Below, one piece after another: positions 7,918-16,042 of a DNA stretch of 64,000 bases. Position 1 is the stretch's first letter. Every line of letters starts with the position of its first letter. The notes under the pieces were generated by a model. The model was not told the DNA's origin, did not search any database, and saw only the letters and a list, made by a program, of their open reading frames with translations. This DNA comes from Oceanotoga teriensis (GTDB lineage: Bacteria > Thermotogota > Thermotogae > Petrotogales > Petrotogaceae): contig NZ_QGGI01000009.1 of NCBI RefSeq assembly GCF_003148465.1, positions 24,613 to 88,612 on the forward strand, read 5' to 3'. A program made the translations under genes and the position numbers.

Positions 7918-8820
7918 ATGAAAAAGAATATTTTAATTTTCACAATGTTTTCAGTTTTATTTATAAATTTATTTGCTGATTATAAAACTATAGAATATCG
8001 TGGAGAAGAATATAAAATACCAAAAAAAGTTGAAAGACTTGTAATAACAGGTGCAGTTGAAGCTGTTGAGGATGCATTGGTTTTGGGCTATGAGCCTTAT
8101 GGAGTTATGACAGTTGGAGGAGAGATTCCAAAGCTTTTTGAATCAATAACTAAAGATTCATATACTATTGGGGATAAAAGAAGTCCTAACTTTGAAAAGA
8201 TTTTGATGTTGAATCCAGATTTGATAATTTCTACTACTAAGGCAGATGAAGTAACTTTGAATAAATTAGAAAAAATTCAGACTACAATACCAGTTTCTCA
8301 TTATACAGCAGATTGGGAAGATAATTTGATTTTAATGGGTCAAATAACTGGTAAAGAATTAAAAGCAGAAAAAATAATAAAAGATTATAAACTTAAACTT
8401 CAAGAGAATCAAAAGTATTTAAAAGAGGTATTTAAAAATAAAACAGCACTTTTGATAAGAATAAGATCGGGAAATATAATGATATATGGAAAAGATAGTT
8501 ATTTTAATGAATCATTATACTCTGAATTGGGTTTGGAAGTTCCAGAGATAATAGAGAAAACTAAAAGACAAGAGATGATTTCGATGGAGAAATTGAGTGA
8601 AATAAATCCCGATTTTATATTTTTACAATTTGAAAAGAATGAAAATTTAGATAGCCTAGAAGCTCTTAAAGATTTACAAAAAAATCCAATTTGGAAAAAT
8701 ATAAAAGCAGTAAAAGATGATAAGGTTTTTGTGAATATAGTTAATCCAATGGCACAAGGTGGAACAGCATATAGTAAAATATCTTTTTTAGATGCAATAA
8801 TTGAAATATTTAAAAAATAA
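7918..8820 (+). CDS. Iron-siderophore ABC transporter substrate-binding protein
   Basis: Periplasmic-type binding protein (Peripla_BP_2 / FepB-FhuD class) that delivers a ferric chelate or heme to the permease encoded next. Residues 1-20 form a signal peptide without a lipobox cysteine, so it should be soluble or held by its uncleaved N-terminus. The body has the usual two lobes joined by a long helix: VERLVITGAVEAVEDALVLGY near residue 40, NPDLIIST near 100, and NPDFIFLQ near 235. Length is 300 residues. GGGGAG lies just before the ATG. It is the first gene of a four-gene operon with two permeases and an ATPase. The substrate cannot be told from the sequence. Confidence 0.88.
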   Translation: MKKNILIFTMFSVLFINLFADYKTIEYRGEEYKIPKKVERLVITGAVEAVEDALVLGYEPYGVMTVGGEIPKLFESITKDSYTIGDKRSPNFEKILMLNPDLIISTTKADEVTLNKLEKIQTTIPVSHYTADWEDNLILMGQITGKELKAEKIIKDYKLKLQENQKYLKEVFKNKTALLIRIRSGNIMIYGKDSYFNESLYSELGLEVPEIIEKTKRQEMISMEKLSEINPDFIFLQFEKNENLDSLEALKDLQKNPIWKNIKAVKDDKVFVNIVNPMAQGGTAYSKISFLDAIIEIFKK

Positions 8821-8844
8821 AAAAGAAAGGAAAGAAATTTTTTT

Positions 8845-9852
8845 ATGATTGAAAATAAAAGAAAAAATATAATTTTGATTTTACTATTAATTATAGGAAT
8901 AATAATAATTTCATTTCTTTCTATAATTTTGGGTTCAAAGAATATAGATATAAAAGTTATAAAAGAATCTTTTTTCAACTTTAATCCTGATGATGTTGAT
9001 CATCAAATTATTATGTATTCAAGAGTACCAAGAATAATAGGCTCCCTTATGATAGGGGCCTTTTTAGCTATTTCTGGATCTATGATGCAAGGAATGACAA
9101 GAAATATAATAGCTTCTCCATCTATATTGGGAATACTTGATGGTTCTACTTTTTTTGTTACTCTTTGTATAATACTTTTTCCGGCATCTTCAAATATTTT
9201 GTTGATAGTATTTTCATTGATGGGTTCAGCTTTTGGAGCTTTTATAGTTTTTTTTATGAGTTCTATAATTCCAAATGGAATGACTCCAGTTAGACTTACT
9301 ATTATAGGGGCTATAACCGGAACTTTTTTGAGTAGTTTATCTGTAGGTCTTTCCATATATTTTAGAACTTCACAAGATATAAGTTTTTGGTATTATTCGA
9401 GAATTAATCAACTTACACCAAATATGATAAAGTGGATAATTCCATTTGCAATAATAGGAATAATAATGGCTTTGATTCTTTCAGAGTCTATAACTGTTTT
9501 ATCACTAGGAGAAGAGATTGCTATAGGGCTTGGACAGAATATTAAAAAAAATAAAATTTTAATATCTTTAACAGTTATAATTTTGAGTGGTATTTCTGTA
9601 GCTATGGCGGGAAAAATAAGTTTTATAGGATTAATGATACCTCATATAACGAAGTATTTTGTGGGTCATGATTATAAAAAAATAATACCAATTTCTGGGT
9701 TGATAGGTGCTTTTTTCTTATCCGGAGCAGATGTTTTGAGCAGATTTTTAAATTATCCTTTTGAAACTCCTGTTGGAGTTGTAACTGCATTATTTGGAGT
9801 TCCTTTTTTTCTGTATTTAGCTGGTAAAAAGGGAGAGAAAAATTATGCATGA
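8845..9852 (+). CDS. Iron-siderophore ABC transporter permease (FecCD family)
   Basis: Integral membrane subunit of about ten helices in the FecCD/BtuC family. It carries the family signatures RVPRIIGSLMIGAFLAISGSMMQ near residue 50 and the coupling region GKISFIGLMIPHI near 265, which docks on the ATPase. It pairs with the next gene as a heterodimer. The 3' end overlaps the next start by 8 bp, which indicates translational coupling. Length, 335 residues, is standard for the family. Confidence 0.92.
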   Translation: MIENKRKNIILILLLIIGIIIISFLSIILGSKNIDIKVIKESFFNFNPDDVDHQIIMYSRVPRIIGSLMIGAFLAISGSMMQGMTRNIIASPSILGILDGSTFFVTLCIILFPASSNILLIVFSLMGSAFGAFIVFFMSSIIPNGMTPVRLTIIGAITGTFLSSLSVGLSIYFRTSQDISFWYYSRINQLTPNMIKWIIPFAIIGIIMALILSESITVLSLGEEIAIGLGQNIKKNKILISLTVIILSGISVAMAGKISFIGLMIPHITKYFVGHDYKKIIPISGLIGAFFLSGADVLSRFLNYPFETPVGVVTALFGVPFFLYLAGKKGEKNYA

Positions 9853-10879
9853 TTTTTTAATAGAAGAAAAAAGAATATTTAGAAGAAATTTTTTTATTAT
9901 ATTGATTTTGAGTATTTTTATGGTTTTGATCAGTATAAAAATAGGAACATTTGAAATGACTTTTAAAGATGTAATTGAAACAATATTTAGGATAAATCCA
10001 AGTAAGAGTAGAGATCTTGTAATATTTGAATTTAGAATGCCAAGAATAATATTGAGTGGATTTATAGGTTTTGGTCTTGGTATTGCTGGATCAGTAGTTC
10101 AAACTGTAACTAAAAATGAACTTGCAGATCCGGGAATTTTAGGAATTAATGCAGGTGCTGGAGCATCTGTTATAACTTTTATGTTTTTTTTCAAAGATAT
10201 AATTAATTTTAAAAATTTGATTGGGATAATGATTATGCCAATTTTTGGAATATTTGGAGGTTTATTTTCTGCAATATTAATATTTTATTTTTCTTCAAAA
10301 AGAGGTTTTTTAAACATTGAAAAACTTATTTTAATAGGAATTGCTTTATCATCTGGTTTTGGTGCGTATACTCTTTTTATAAGTTTGAAAATGAATCCTG
10401 ATGATTATGAAATGGCTATGACATGGTTGTCTGGAAGTACATATAATGCTAATTGGAATTATATTTTAGGAATGATCCCTTGGTTTTTGATTTTTATACC
10501 ATATATCATTAAAAAATCAGATGTTTTGGATATAATGCAACTTGAAGATGAGAATATAATATCACTTGGTGTGGAGCTCAATAAAGAAAGAAAAAAAGTT
10601 TTAATATCTTCAATTGCTATAGTAAGCACATGTGTAGCATTTTCTGGAAGTATAGGTTTTGTAGGACTTATTGCGCCTCATATTTCAAGACGTTTGGTCG
10701 GGATAAAACATAAATATATGTTAAAAATATCAGGAATGATAGGGATGTTTCTTGTCATAATATCGGATTTTGTGGCAAAAAATATTTCGCCTGTATCTGA
10801 AGTTCCAGTTGGTGTTGTAATTTCAATAATAGGAGTTCCTTATTTTTTATTTTTAATGTTTAAATCAAAAGGGAGATAA
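9845..10879 (+). CDS. Iron-siderophore ABC transporter permease (FecCD family), second subunit
   Basis: Second FecCD-family permease, 344 residues. Family motifs are FRMPRIILSGFIGFGLGIAG near residue 58 and the coupling segment SIGFVGLIAPHISRRLVG near 268. It starts inside the end of the preceding permease gene and ends 5 bp before the ATPase gene, so all three are translated as one unit. Two distinct permeases suggest a heterodimeric channel, as in FecCD or FhuBG systems. Confidence 0.92.
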   Translation: MHDFLIEEKRIFRRNFFIILILSIFMVLISIKIGTFEMTFKDVIETIFRINPSKSRDLVIFEFRMPRIILSGFIGFGLGIAGSVVQTVTKNELADPGILGINAGAGASVITFMFFFKDIINFKNLIGIMIMPIFGIFGGLFSAILIFYFSSKRGFLNIEKLILIGIALSSGFGAYTLFISLKMNPDDYEMAMTWLSGSTYNANWNYILGMIPWFLIFIPYIIKKSDVLDIMQLEDENIISLGVELNKERKKVLISSIAIVSTCVAFSGSIGFVGLIAPHISRRLVGIKHKYMLKISGMIGMFLVIISDFVAKNISPVSEVPVGVVISIIGVPYFLFLMFKSKGR

Positions 10880-10884
10880 TAAAA

Positions 10885-11664
10885 ATGATCATAAAGACTG
10901 AAAATTTAAAGACATGTTATGATAAATATATTGTTTTTGAAGATTTGAATATAAGTATAGAAAGTGGAACAGTGACAACTATAATAGGTCCAAATGGTTG
11001 TGGTAAATCTACACTTTTAAAGACTATAGGAAGAATATTAAAACAAGATTCTGGGAAAGTTTTTTTAGAGAATGAAAATATGAGAAAAATGCAAAGTAAA
11101 AAAATATCAAAAAAAATAGCTTTATTGCCTCAAAATCCAAAAGCTCCTGGGCAATTAAAGGTTAGAGAATTAATTTCATATGGAAGATATCCGCATAGAA
11201 ATAAATTTTCAACTATGAACAAAAAAGATTTGGATATAATAAATTGGGCAATGGAAGTTACTAATATAAAAGATTTTCAATATAGAAATATAGATAGTTT
11301 ATCTGGTGGGCAAAGACAAAAAGTTTGGCTTGCAATGGCTTTAGCACAAGAGACTAAAATTTTATTGTTGGATGAACCAACTACATATCTTGATATGGCC
11401 CATCAACTTGATGTTTTAAAAATAGTTGACAGATTAAATAAAGATCATGAAAGAACTATAGTTATGGTACTTCATGATATAAACCATGCTTCAAAATTTT
11501 CAACTAATATAATAGCTATGAAAGATGGAGAAATAGTAAAATCGGGAACACCAAAAGAAGTAATAAATCATGAAAATTTGAAGAGAATTTTTAATATAGA
11601 TTCTAATATAATAATAGATCAGAAAACAGATAAGCCATTATGTATAGATTATGATATGTTTTAA
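10885..11664 (+). CDS. Iron-siderophore ABC transporter ATP-binding protein
   Basis: Cytoplasmic ATPase of the uptake system (FecE/FepC class). It has Walker A GPNGCGKST near residue 32, the Q-loop ALLPQNP near 81, the signature LSGGQRQKVWLA near 138, Walker B ILLLDEPT near 157, and the switch histidine in VLHDINHA near 192. At 259 residues it is complete. Last gene of the operon; the next gene has its own leader. Confidence 0.94.
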   Translation: MIIKTENLKTCYDKYIVFEDLNISIESGTVTTIIGPNGCGKSTLLKTIGRILKQDSGKVFLENENMRKMQSKKISKKIALLPQNPKAPGQLKVRELISYGRYPHRNKFSTMNKKDLDIINWAMEVTNIKDFQYRNIDSLSGGQRQKVWLAMALAQETKILLLDEPTTYLDMAHQLDVLKIVDRLNKDHERTIVMVLHDINHASKFSTNIIAMKDGEIVKSGTPKEVINHENLKRIFNIDSNIIIDQKTDKPLCIDYDMF

Positions 11665-11700
11665 AAAATATTAACTTTAATAATATAATATTAATAAATA

Positions 11701-11725
11701 ACCGCCCGATAATATTTTGGGAGGT
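11701..11725 (+). promoter_or_regulatory. Hairpin masking the ribosome binding site of the calcium-loop gene
   Basis: ACCGCCC (11701-11707) can pair with GGGAGGT (11719-11725), with one G-A mismatch and an 11-base loop. The second arm is the ribosome binding site of the next gene (start 11732). A TATAAT at 11684-11689 would put the 5' end of the transcript just before the hairpin. Confidence 0.5.
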
Positions 11726-11731
11726 GAAAAA

Positions 11732-12817
11732 ATGAAAATAGATAATTACAAATTGAATATGCTTTCTAATAGGGAGTATATTTATAAGAAGACAGAAACA
11801 AAAAGGTCTTTGTTTTGGGTAGGAAATAAGCCATCTGAAAAATCCAATAATGATTTTGCTAAAGATTTGATGAGCTCTATAAAAGAGAGAATGCAGGATA
11901 TAAAAAATATTTTGAATGATATAAAGAATATTTCAAAAGATGAAGATATAGATGATTTAAATATAGAAGATAAATCTAAGATAGAGTTAAAAATGTTGAT
12001 AGAAATGGTTGAAAAATTTACTGGAAAAAAACTTAATAGTTTTAAGGTTATTGATTCTGATGAGTTGAAAAATAAATTAAAAGATCTTGAAAAAAATAAT
12101 TCTGAATTGAAAAATGACTTGAATTTAAATAGATATCAGAATATTAATAATCGTGAATGGGGTTTTGAATATAATTATGATCTTGAAAGATATGAATATG
12201 AGAAACTAAATTTTTCTTCCAGTGGAATGGTGAAAACCAGTGATGGTAGAGAAATATCTTTTGATCTTGAAATGAGTATGGAAAGAGCCATGTTTGAAAA
12301 AGAAAGTTTTAATTTTACTGTTGGAAGTGTTCAAGATCCGCTTGTAATAAATTATGATACTATGATTTCTGATCTTGATCAAGAAAAATTTGAATTTGAC
12401 TTAAATTCTGATGGTATAAAAGAAAGTATTTCATATTTAAAAGATGGAATGGGATTTTTAGCTTTTGATAAGAATGAAAATGGAAAAATAGATGATGGTT
12501 CTGAGCTTTTTGGACCTGAATCTGGAAATGGTTTTAGTGAATTGAGTGCTTATGATCAAGATAAAAATGGTTGGATAGATGAGAATGATGAAATATTTAA
12601 TGATTTAAGAGTTTGGGCTAAAACCTCCAATGGTACAGATATGTTGTTTACACTTAAAGAAACAGGTGTTGGAGCTATATATCTTGGGAATAGTAAAAAT
12701 GATTATTCGCTTAAAACTTCTATAGACAATACACTTGGAGTTATAAGAAATACTGGAATATTTTTGAAAGAAACTGGTGAAGTGGGAACGATACATAATA
12801 TAGATTTTTCGGTATGA
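11732..12817 (+). CDS. EF-hand-like calcium-loop protein of unknown role
   Basis: The start is the ATG at 11732, which has GGGAGGTG seven bases upstream; an upstream TTG at 11717 lies inside that site. The 361-residue product has a charged, helical N-terminal half, likely coiled coil. The C-terminal part has three Asp-rich loops of EF-hand or dockerin type: DLNSDGIKES, DKNENGKIDDGSELF and DQDKNGWIDENDEIF. After the second comes FGPESGNGFSELSAYD, which I know from a widespread group of bacterial proteins annotated only as VCBS-like or EF-hand hypothetical proteins. There is no signal peptide, so it would be cytoplasmic or leave by another route. It follows the siderophore operon by about 70 bp but has its own leader. 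Function unknown; calcium binding is an inference. Confidence 0.8.
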   Translation: MKIDNYKLNMLSNREYIYKKTETKRSLFWVGNKPSEKSNNDFAKDLMSSIKERMQDIKNILNDIKNISKDEDIDDLNIEDKSKIELKMLIEMVEKFTGKKLNSFKVIDSDELKNKLKDLEKNNSELKNDLNLNRYQNINNREWGFEYNYDLERYEYEKLNFSSSGMVKTSDGREISFDLEMSMERAMFEKESFNFTVGSVQDPLVINYDTMISDLDQEKFEFDLNSDGIKESISYLKDGMGFLAFDKNENGKIDDGSELFGPESGNGFSELSAYDQDKNGWIDENDEIFNDLRVWAKTSNGTDMLFTLKETGVGAIYLGNSKNDYSLKTSIDNTLGVIRNTGIFLKETGEVGTIHNIDFSV

Positions 12818-12824
12818 TAATGAT

Positions 12825-12857
12825 AAAACCATTGAAATATTATATTTCAATGGTTTT
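12825..12857. terminator. Bidirectional intrinsic terminator
   Basis: A 16-bp stem (12825-12840 with 12842-12857) with A- and T-rich flanks, between convergent genes. It can stop transcription from both sides. Confidence 0.85.
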
Positions 12858-13401
12858 ATTTTATTTTTACAAAATAAGATTTATCATGACCACATGCAGG
12901 ACATATTTCAGGTGGATTAGTTCCTTCATAGATATAACCACATTTTAAACATTTCCAGAATATTTTTTCGGAAGAAGAAAAAAATTCTTGATTTATTATA
13001 TTTTCTACAAGTTCTTTCAGGACTTTTATATGGTATTCATGAGCTTTTACAATTGTTTTAAATTTCACGCAGGCTTTTTGATTTTTTTCTTCATCGGCTA
13101 TTTTGGAATATTTTAAGTAAAGATCTATTATTTTTTCTTTTTCATCTATCATCATTTTTAAGTTTTCAAGTGTTGAAGCAATTGGAATATGATTATAATT
13201 AAAATTTTCTAAAGTATCGGATGTATTTATTAATCTTAAAAAATTTTTAGCATGAGATCTTTCATGAAAAGAAAATTCTTGAAATATATTTTCTATAGAT
13301 ATATAACCATCTTTTTTAGCTCTTGACGAAAAATAATCAAATAAGTTCATGTTTTTTGATTCAATAAAAAAAGCTCTTATGAGATTTTGATTTGTGCTCA
13401 T
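12856..13401 (-). CDS. Rubrerythrin-family protein with C-terminal rubredoxin domain
   Basis: Ferritin-like diiron protein fused to a rubredoxin iron site; in anaerobes such proteins reduce hydrogen peroxide. The N-terminal four-helix part has carboxylate/histidine ligand-like segments (FIESKNM near residue 13, FHERSHA near 46). The C-terminus has two CxxC motifs, CLKCGY and CPACGH, spaced as in rubredoxin. The ATG at 13401 has AGAGGTG upstream and is preferred over a GTG at 13410. Length is 181 residues. It stands alone with its own promoter region and converges with the calcium-loop gene. The diiron ligands are not a perfect ExxH set, so enzyme activity is less certain than family membership. 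Confidence 0.85.
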   Translation of the reverse strand: MSTNQNLIRAFFIESKNMNLFDYFSSRAKKDGYISIENIFQEFSFHERSHAKNFLRLINTSDTLENFNYNHIPIASTLENLKMMIDEKEKIIDLYLKYSKIADEEKNQKACVKFKTIVKAHEYHIKVLKELVENIINQEFFSSSEKIFWKCLKCGYIYEGTNPPEICPACGHDKSYFVKIK

Positions 13402-13552
13402 ATATATCACCTCTTTAATTTTTTATATTTATAATTATATCAAAATGATAAGTATATTTTGTTAAAATAATTAAAGATAGATTAAAAATTAAAACGGTAA
13501 TTAAAAGTTACGTGATATAATTAAATTATAAAACTTTTAAGGAGGGTTTTTT

Positions 13553-14494
13553 ATGGGAAAAATATTATCTCTTGATATAGGCGGAACGAAGATACTTGGA
13601 GCTTTATTCGACGAAAAAGGTGAGATATTAAAAAGAGAGAAAAAATCTTCAAAATCGAATAAAGGTATTGAAAAGGTTAAAAATCAAATAAAAAAAGTTA
13701 TAGATATATTGATAGAGGGTGAAACAGATATAGAAGCTATTGGTTGTGGAGTACCTGGAATAATAAAAGAAGGAAAAATATTATTTACTCCAAATATACC
13801 ATTAAGTGGTTTTTCTTTGAAAGAATTTTTAGAAGAAAATTATAAGGTTGATGTATATGTTGGTAATGATGCAAATGTAGCACTTTATGGAGAATATAAT
13901 ACGGAGAGTATATCAAAATATGATAATATAGTTGGATTTTTTATTGGAACTGGATTTGGTGGTGGAATAATAATTGATAGAAAAATTTATAAGGGTTCTA
14001 TAGGGGCATCTGCTGAAATAGGTCATATAACTGTAAATCCAGATGGACCTTATTGTGGATGTGGGTCTAGAGGATGTGTTGAAAGTTTTGCTTCAAAAGT
14101 TGCAATTCAAAAGAGTCTTTCCAATCAAATAAGAAAAGGTAGAGATAGTTCTATAAAAGAGTATATACTTGATGATTCTATAATAAAAAGTTCAATTCTT
14201 TTAAAGGCTTATGAAGAAAATGATGAACTTGTAGTTGAAATTATGGATGAAGTTGCTAAGTATATTGGTATAGTTTCAGCAAATATTATGAATATATTTA
14301 ATCCTCAAATAATAATTCTTGGTGGAGGGTTGATTGAAAGTTTTTCTGACAAATTATTGGATACTATTAATGAATATAGTAAAAAATATTCATTAAAACA
14401 AAATTATGAATCTACAGAGTTTAAGATTGCTTCTCTTGGCGATGATGCATGTATATTTGGTGCTTATCAGATGGCAAAAAATAGGGTGGATTGA
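13553..14494 (+). CDS. ROK-family sugar kinase, likely glucokinase
   Basis: Sugar kinase of the ROK family. It has the phosphate-binding motif DIGGTK at residue 7, the catalytic aspartate in GNDANVALYGE near 104, and the zinc motif CGCGSRGCVE near 162. The last identifies an ordinary ROK kinase rather than a transcriptional repressor, as there is no N-terminal helix-turn-helix. Length is 313 residues. AAGGAGGG precedes the start. The gene overlaps or abuts the Ppx/GppA gene and is followed by polyphosphate kinase, so sugar phosphorylation and polyphosphate metabolism are expressed together. The phosphate donor could be ATP or polyphosphate; the sequence does not decide. Confidence 0.88.
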   Translation: MGKILSLDIGGTKILGALFDEKGEILKREKKSSKSNKGIEKVKNQIKKVIDILIEGETDIEAIGCGVPGIIKEGKILFTPNIPLSGFSLKEFLEENYKVDVYVGNDANVALYGEYNTESISKYDNIVGFFIGTGFGGGIIIDRKIYKGSIGASAEIGHITVNPDGPYCGCGSRGCVESFASKVAIQKSLSNQIRKGRDSSIKEYILDDSIIKSSILLKAYEENDELVVEIMDEVAKYIGIVSANIMNIFNPQIIILGGGLIESFSDKLLDTINEYSKKYSLKQNYESTEFKIASLGDDACIFGAYQMAKNRVD

Positions 14495-14496
14495 TC

Positions 14497-16023
14497 ATGG
14501 ATTATGAAACATCGGCGGTTATAAATATAGCATCTAAAGCTATAATTATGAAAATAGCTTATTTAGATAAAGAAGATAATATAATTGAGTTAGAAAAGTT
14601 AGAAAAGCCTTTAAATTTAGGTATAGAGAGTTTTAATACGGGTAGAATTTCATATGAGATAGTTGAAGAAATATGTTTTATACTCAAAAATTTTAGAAAT
14701 AAATTAAAAGAATATGGTGTAAAAAAAGTAAAAGTAATAGCAACTACTGCTTTAAGAGAAGCAAAGAATTCTAAGTTTATAATTGAACAAATAAAGTCGA
14801 GAACTAAGTTTAATATAGATGTATTGGATGATAATGAAGAAAAAACAATAATTTATAAACAGATGATAAGAATTATAGAAAATGATAAGAATTTTAAAAA
14901 TGCTAATATAATACTTAGTTATATAGGAACAGGTTCTCTTGGAATAATGTATTATTTAAATGGTGAGATAAAGTTTAACCATAATATAAAAGTTGGTACT
15001 ATAAAATTAGCTCAGATATTGAAGGAATTGAATAATGAAACTATAAGTTTTTATAGTGTAGTGGATCAATATTTAAGAAGTTTTGGAGTTACACTTCAAA
15101 ATTCTTTTAAGAATGAAAATGTAAATTATTTTTTTATAACTGGTAGAGAGATAAGATTGATTTCAAAACTGATTGATAAACATTATGAACAAATATCAAT
15201 AAATGATTTTAACACTTTTATTGAAGATATTAAAAATAAAACAATTAATCAGATCAATGAAAAGTATAGTATTATAAATGAAAAACCTGAAAATATACTC
15301 GCAACATTAGCGATTTATAAAATGCTTTTGAGTATATCTAAGGTTAATAATATGAAGATTTTTAATATAGGTCTTATGGATTCTATCTTATATGAAATTT
15401 TAAAAAGAAATGAATATACGAGATATGAAGAAGATTTTGAAGAAAAAGTAATAAAATCTGCATATTATTTTGGAGAGAAATATCATTTTGATAAGATTCA
15501 TGCTAAAAATGTTGAAAAATATGCATTAATTATTTTTAATGAAATTAATAATATTCATAAGTTGAAACAAAGAGATAGATTTTTATTAAGAATAGCTTCA
15601 ATACTTCATGATATAGGTAAATTTATAAACTTAAAAAATCATGCATATTATTCTTATGAAATAATAAAGGCATCAGATCTTCCGGGTTTAAATATAAAAG
15701 ATATAGAAGTGGTGTCAAATATAGCGAGACTTCATTCAAAAAATAATATAGATATAAATGAAGAAACTCTTAAGATTCTTACCAATAAAGAAAGAATAAG
15801 AATAGCTAAATTGCTTTCTATATTGAGAATTGCGGATGCTTTAGATAGATCTCACACAAAAAAAACTAAAGAAATAGATTTGAAAAATACTAAAAATAAA
15901 ATAATTATAAATGTTTATACGACTGAAGATATGACACTTGAAGAATGGACATTTAACAAAAAAAGTGAATTTTTTCAAGAAGTTTTTGGTAAGAAGATAA
16001 TTTTACAAAAAGTTGTTAAATAA
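14497..16023 (+). CDS. ppx: Ppx/GppA-type exopolyphosphatase / ppGpp phosphohydrolase with HD domain
   Basis: Releases phosphate from polyphosphate chains or from pppGpp. The N-terminal part is an actin-like fold: signature ATTALREAKNS near residue 86 and the phosphate loop YIGTGSLGIMYY near 147, where most relatives have G-G-S. The C-terminal third is an HD domain: HILHDIGKFI-like (ASILHDIGKF) near 366 and a helix HAYYSYEII after it. This architecture is that of the 500-residue Ppx group. The ATG at 14497 follows the ROK stop directly, with GGGTGG upstream. The next gene, ppk, makes the polymer. Several usual Ppx residues look substituted (for example in the GGGS loop), so the preferred substrate is open. 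Confidence 0.85.
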   Translation: MDYETSAVINIASKAIIMKIAYLDKEDNIIELEKLEKPLNLGIESFNTGRISYEIVEEICFILKNFRNKLKEYGVKKVKVIATTALREAKNSKFIIEQIKSRTKFNIDVLDDNEEKTIIYKQMIRIIENDKNFKNANIILSYIGTGSLGIMYYLNGEIKFNHNIKVGTIKLAQILKELNNETISFYSVVDQYLRSFGVTLQNSFKNENVNYFFITGREIRLISKLIDKHYEQISINDFNTFIEDIKNKTINQINEKYSIINEKPENILATLAIYKMLLSISKVNNMKIFNIGLMDSILYEILKRNEYTRYEEDFEEKVIKSAYYFGEKYHFDKIHAKNVEKYALIIFNEINNIHKLKQRDRFLLRIASILHDIGKFINLKNHAYYSYEIIKASDLPGLNIKDIEVVSNIARLHSKNNIDINEETLKILTNKERIRIAKLLSILRIADALDRSHTKKTKEIDLKNTKNKIIINVYTTEDMTLEEWTFNKKSEFFQEVFGKKIILQKVVK

Positions 16024-16042
16024 ATATTGAGAGGTGATTTTA

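Noticed and set aside
13462-13521. Pho box before the polyphosphate operon
   Set aside because: Several TTAAA segments precede TATAAT, but their spacing is 9, 11, 7 and 12 bp, not a regular 11-bp array.
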